Positions 14,054-16,212 of a stretch of DNA of 16,212 nt are shown one piece after another (positions within the stretch are counted from its first letter, which is position 1; each line of letters starts with the position of its first letter). Source of the DNA: Fidelibacterota bacterium (GTDB lineage: Bacteria; Bipolaricaulota; Bipolaricaulia; Bipolaricaulales; Bipolaricaulaceae); the NCBI GenBank assembly GCA_024277405.1, contig JAJRVI010000031.1, positions 1 to 16,212 of the forward strand, written 5' to 3'. Below the pieces are notes generated by a model. The model was not told where the DNA came from and searched no databases. It worked only from the letters and a program-made list of their open reading frames with translations. The position numbers were made by a program, and so were the translations under genes.

Positions 14054-16183
14054 ATCCCTGTGGGTCGTACTGGAGACGTACGCGAACCGGAAACGCGGGA
14101 GTTGCGGGTGACCCCACCCCACTGCCCCACCTGTGCCGCGCAGCTCGAGCGACGCCTGGCCGCGGTGGAGGGCGTGACGGATGTGGAGGTGAGCACCCTG
14201 GATGGGGTGGTCCGGGTCACCTACGATCCCGCCTCCATCGACGCCGCCGAGCTCGATCGTGTGGTGACGACGATCGGGGGACAGATCTCCCACGTGGAGG
14301 GCGAGGATCACGATCACCTCGAGGAGGGACTGACCCTGGCATCGGGCCTCTTCCTCCTCGGCGGGGGGCTCGCCTACCTCCTCGGGGACATCCCCTTGGA
14401 GGCGGTGGGGGGCGTTGGCGTCTCCCTCTCGACCATCCTGTTCGGGATCGGGGCCGCGTTGGGCGGGTTCCCGGTGGTGCGGCGGGCGTTCGCGGAGCTG
14501 CGGCAGCGGCTTTTGGGGATCGACCTCCTCGTCTCCATCGCCATCGTGGGGGCCCTCGCCCTGGGGGAGACGTTCGAGGCCGCCGCCCTGGCGTTCCTGT
14601 TCGGGCTCGCCGAGTGGTTGGAGGAGCGGGCCGCCGCCCGGGCCCGGCGCTCCATCCGGGACCTCCTGGATCGGGCCCCAAAGCGGGTCACCGTGTTGCG
14701 GGGTGGCAGGGAGATCGAGCTCCCCGTGGAGGCCGTTTCCCCCGGCGAGGTGATCCTCGTGCGGCCCGGGGAGACGATCGGTCTCGATGGGGTCGTGGCC
14801 CGGGGTCGATCCAGCGTCTCCGAGGCCGCCATCACCGGGGAATCGACCCCGGTCACCAAGGAGGAGGGCGACCCGGTCTACGCCGGGACGCTGGTCGAGG
14901 ACGGGTCGCTGGAGATCCGCGTCATCCGCCCGGCCGGGGAGAGCACCCTGGCCCGGATCGCGGCGCTGGTGGAGGAAGCTCAGCACAGGAAGGCCCCGGT
15001 GGAGCGGTTCGTCGATCGGTTCGCCCGCTATTACACCCCCACCGTGGTCGCGATCGCGGTCCTGGTGGCCCTCATCCCCACGCTTCTGGGGCTCTCGGCG
15101 AGGGAATGGATCTTCCGCGCGTTGATGTTGCTCGTCATCGCCTGCCCCTGTGCCCTCGCCATCTCCACCCCCGTGGCCATGGTCTCGGCGTTGGTGGCCG
15201 CCGCCAAGCGGGGGATCCTGGTGAAGGGCGCCGCGGCCCTCGAGGCGATCGCGGGGGTGAGGTTCCTCGCCCTGGACAAGACCGGGACCCTCACCACCGG
15301 GGAGCTCCGCGCGGAGGTGCTCCCCCTGAACGGCGCCGATCCCCGGGAGATCATCCGCATCGCGGCGGCCCTCGAGAGGGGGAGCGAGCATCCCATCGCC
15401 CGCGCCATCCGGGCGCTGGCGGAGGATAGCGACTCCCTCCCGGAGATAGAGGACTTCCAGGCCCTTCCCGGCCGCGGCGTCAGGGGGCGGATCGGGGGCG
15501 AGGAGTACGTGGTGGGGCGGCCCGAGCTTTTCCGGGAGCTCCCCGCGGCCGTCCGCGAGCTTCTGGCCTCGGGCAAGAGCGCGGTCCTCGTGGGGAAGCC
15601 CGAGAGGCCCATCGGGGCGATCCTCCTCTCTGACGAGCTCCGGCCCGAAGCGAAGTGGGCCCTCGCGGCCCTGCGGGAGCTGAGGGTGGAGCCGGTCCTC
15701 CTCACCGGTGACCGGGCCCCCGTGGCCCAACGGGTGGCGGAGGCCCTGGGCATCAGGGAGGTGCACGCCGAGCTCCTCCCCGAGGAGAAGCTCGCGTTGG
15801 TGGAGGGGCTGCGGGAACGCGGTGGGGTGGCGTTCGTGGGGGATGGGATCAACGACGCCCCCGCCCTCGCCGCCGCGGATGTGGGCATCGCCATGGGGGA
15901 TATCGGGACCGACGCGGCCATCGAGGCCGGGGATGTGGCGCTCATGCGGGACGACCTCCGCGGCGTCCCCGAGCTCGTGGGACTGGGCCGGCGGGCGTTG
16001 CGGGTGGTGCGGGCCAACATCGCCGTATCCATCCTGCTGAAGCTCGTCGTAGCGGGGTTCGCGTTCGCCGGGCTCGCGTCCCTGGCGTTGGCCGTGCTCA
16101 TCGGTGACGTAGGGGCTTCGCTCCTCGTCACCGGGAACGCCATGCGCCTCCAGGGGCCCGCTCTGGGGCGTCAGGAACGGTGA
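14048..16183 (+). CDS. zntA: P1B-2 heavy-metal ATPase (Zn/Cd/Pb exporter, ZntA/CadA-like)
   Basis: This 711-residue P-type ATPase pumps divalent soft metals out of the cytoplasm. An N-terminal HMA domain carries CPTC (C26, C29), followed by a DHDH cluster (87-90) before the first helix. The eight helices fall near 95-112, 119-139, 157-172, 175-192, 332-352, 358-380, 657-677 and 680-700. The core motifs are TGES (263-266), CPC (366-368) in helix 6, DKTGT with phosphorylated D410, SEHP (H448) and GDGIND (598-603). K665 in KLVVAG and D687 in IGDVGASLLV match the Lys and Asp of Zn/Cd/Pb-type pumps, which argues against copper. The start is uncertain: no Shine-Dalgarno precedes ATG 14048, and GTG 14051 follows immediately. 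It diverges from the ArsR/SmtB-type gene, its probable regulator. Metal choice among Zn, Cd, Pb and Co is inferred. Confidence 0.94.
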   Translation: MVIPVGRTGDVREPETRELRVTPPHCPTCAAQLERRLAAVEGVTDVEVSTLDGVVRVTYDPASIDAAELDRVVTTIGGQISHVEGEDHDHLEEGLTLASGLFLLGGGLAYLLGDIPLEAVGGVGVSLSTILFGIGAALGGFPVVRRAFAELRQRLLGIDLLVSIAIVGALALGETFEAAALAFLFGLAEWLEERAAARARRSIRDLLDRAPKRVTVLRGGREIELPVEAVSPGEVILVRPGETIGLDGVVARGRSSVSEAAITGESTPVTKEEGDPVYAGTLVEDGSLEIRVIRPAGESTLARIAALVEEAQHRKAPVERFVDRFARYYTPTVVAIAVLVALIPTLLGLSAREWIFRALMLLVIACPCALAISTPVAMVSALVAAAKRGILVKGAAALEAIAGVRFLALDKTGTLTTGELRAEVLPLNGADPREIIRIAAALERGSEHPIARAIRALAEDSDSLPEIEDFQALPGRGVRGRIGGEEYVVGRPELFRELPAAVRELLASGKSAVLVGKPERPIGAILLSDELRPEAKWALAALRELRVEPVLLTGDRAPVAQRVAEALGIREVHAELLPEEKLALVEGLRERGGVAFVGDGINDAPALAAADVGIAMGDIGTDAAIEAGDVALMRDDLRGVPELVGLGRRALRVVRANIAVSILLKLVVAGFAFAGLASLALAVLIGDVGASLLVTGNAMRLQGPALGRQER

Positions 16184-16200
16184 GGAGGTGTGTTTCGACC

Positions 16201-16212
16201 ATGAGAGGAGCG
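16201..16212 (+). CDS. Possible start of a further gene (four codons visible)
   Basis: An ATG at 16201 opens MRGA and runs off the window. A GAGG-AGG purine tract at 16184-16188 overlaps the end of the ATPase gene but sits 12 nt upstream of the ATG, longer than ideal. The frame of an alternative GTG at 16190 stops at once. If real, the gene would follow the ATPase in one operon. No product can be named. Confidence 0.25.

Noticed and set aside
1..16212. Mobile element, CRISPR array, toxin-antitoxin or defence island
   Set aside because: No transposase, integrase, direct repeat array or known defence gene was seen; sbcC-sbcD and the ABC-GNAT-ASCH protein do not by themselves indicate a defence locus.

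Overview
The window is about 16 kb of very GC-rich, gene-dense bacterial chromosome. Bacterial origin is supported by smpB, a tRNA with an encoded CCA end, a bacterial-type sbcD-sbcC pair, Shine-Dalgarno sites and sigma70-like promoters. A tungsten/molybdenum aldehyde:ferredoxin oxidoreductase points to an anaerobe. That enzyme, together with an M42 peptidase and a COG2401-type ATPase, suggests a thermophilic or deep-branching lineage. Bipolaricaulota (Acetothermia) is my weak guess for the phylum; the sequence does not prove it. I see no mobile element, CRISPR array, phage gene or rRNA, and no gap longer than about 120 bases.

Layout. Positions 1-919 (-) hold the N-terminal part of glycerol kinase, cut by the window edge. 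An MgtC/SapB-family membrane protein (1021-1680, -) diverges from a large multidomain protein (1738-3951, +) that combines a zinc ribbon, a GNAT acetyltransferase, an ABC ATPase and an ASCH domain. An E1-like MoeB/ThiF/HesA protein (3956-4957, -) converges on it with a 4-nt gap. Next come tRNA-Asn(GTT) with its own promoter and a compact forward set: M42 aminopeptidase, acylphosphatase, sbcD and sbcC (5245-10633). smpB (10751-11215, -) diverges from an AOR-mobB operon (11265-13611, +). An ArsR/SmtB-type repressor (13613-13960, -) then diverges from a P1B-2 zinc/cadmium-type ATPase (14048-16183, +). The first four codons of a possible next gene close the window.

How the genes fit together. SbcC and SbcD form the Mre11/Rad50-type nuclease complex, and their reading frames overlap. 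AOR needs a tungsto- or molybdopterin cofactor; MobB is a cofactor-maturation GTPase in the same operon, and the MoeB-like E1 may feed the same pathway. The repressor carries an almost intact SmtB-type alpha-5 zinc site and faces the metal-exporting ATPase across a promoter with two inverted repeats, so this is most simply a zinc-responsive export module.

The item most likely to represent undescribed biology is the zinc ribbon-GNAT-ABC-ASCH fusion. It may place an acetyl-transferring domain and a potential acetyl-removing or RNA-binding domain on one ATP-driven polypeptide; RNA modification such as N4-acetylcytidine chemistry is a testable hypothesis, not a conclusion.
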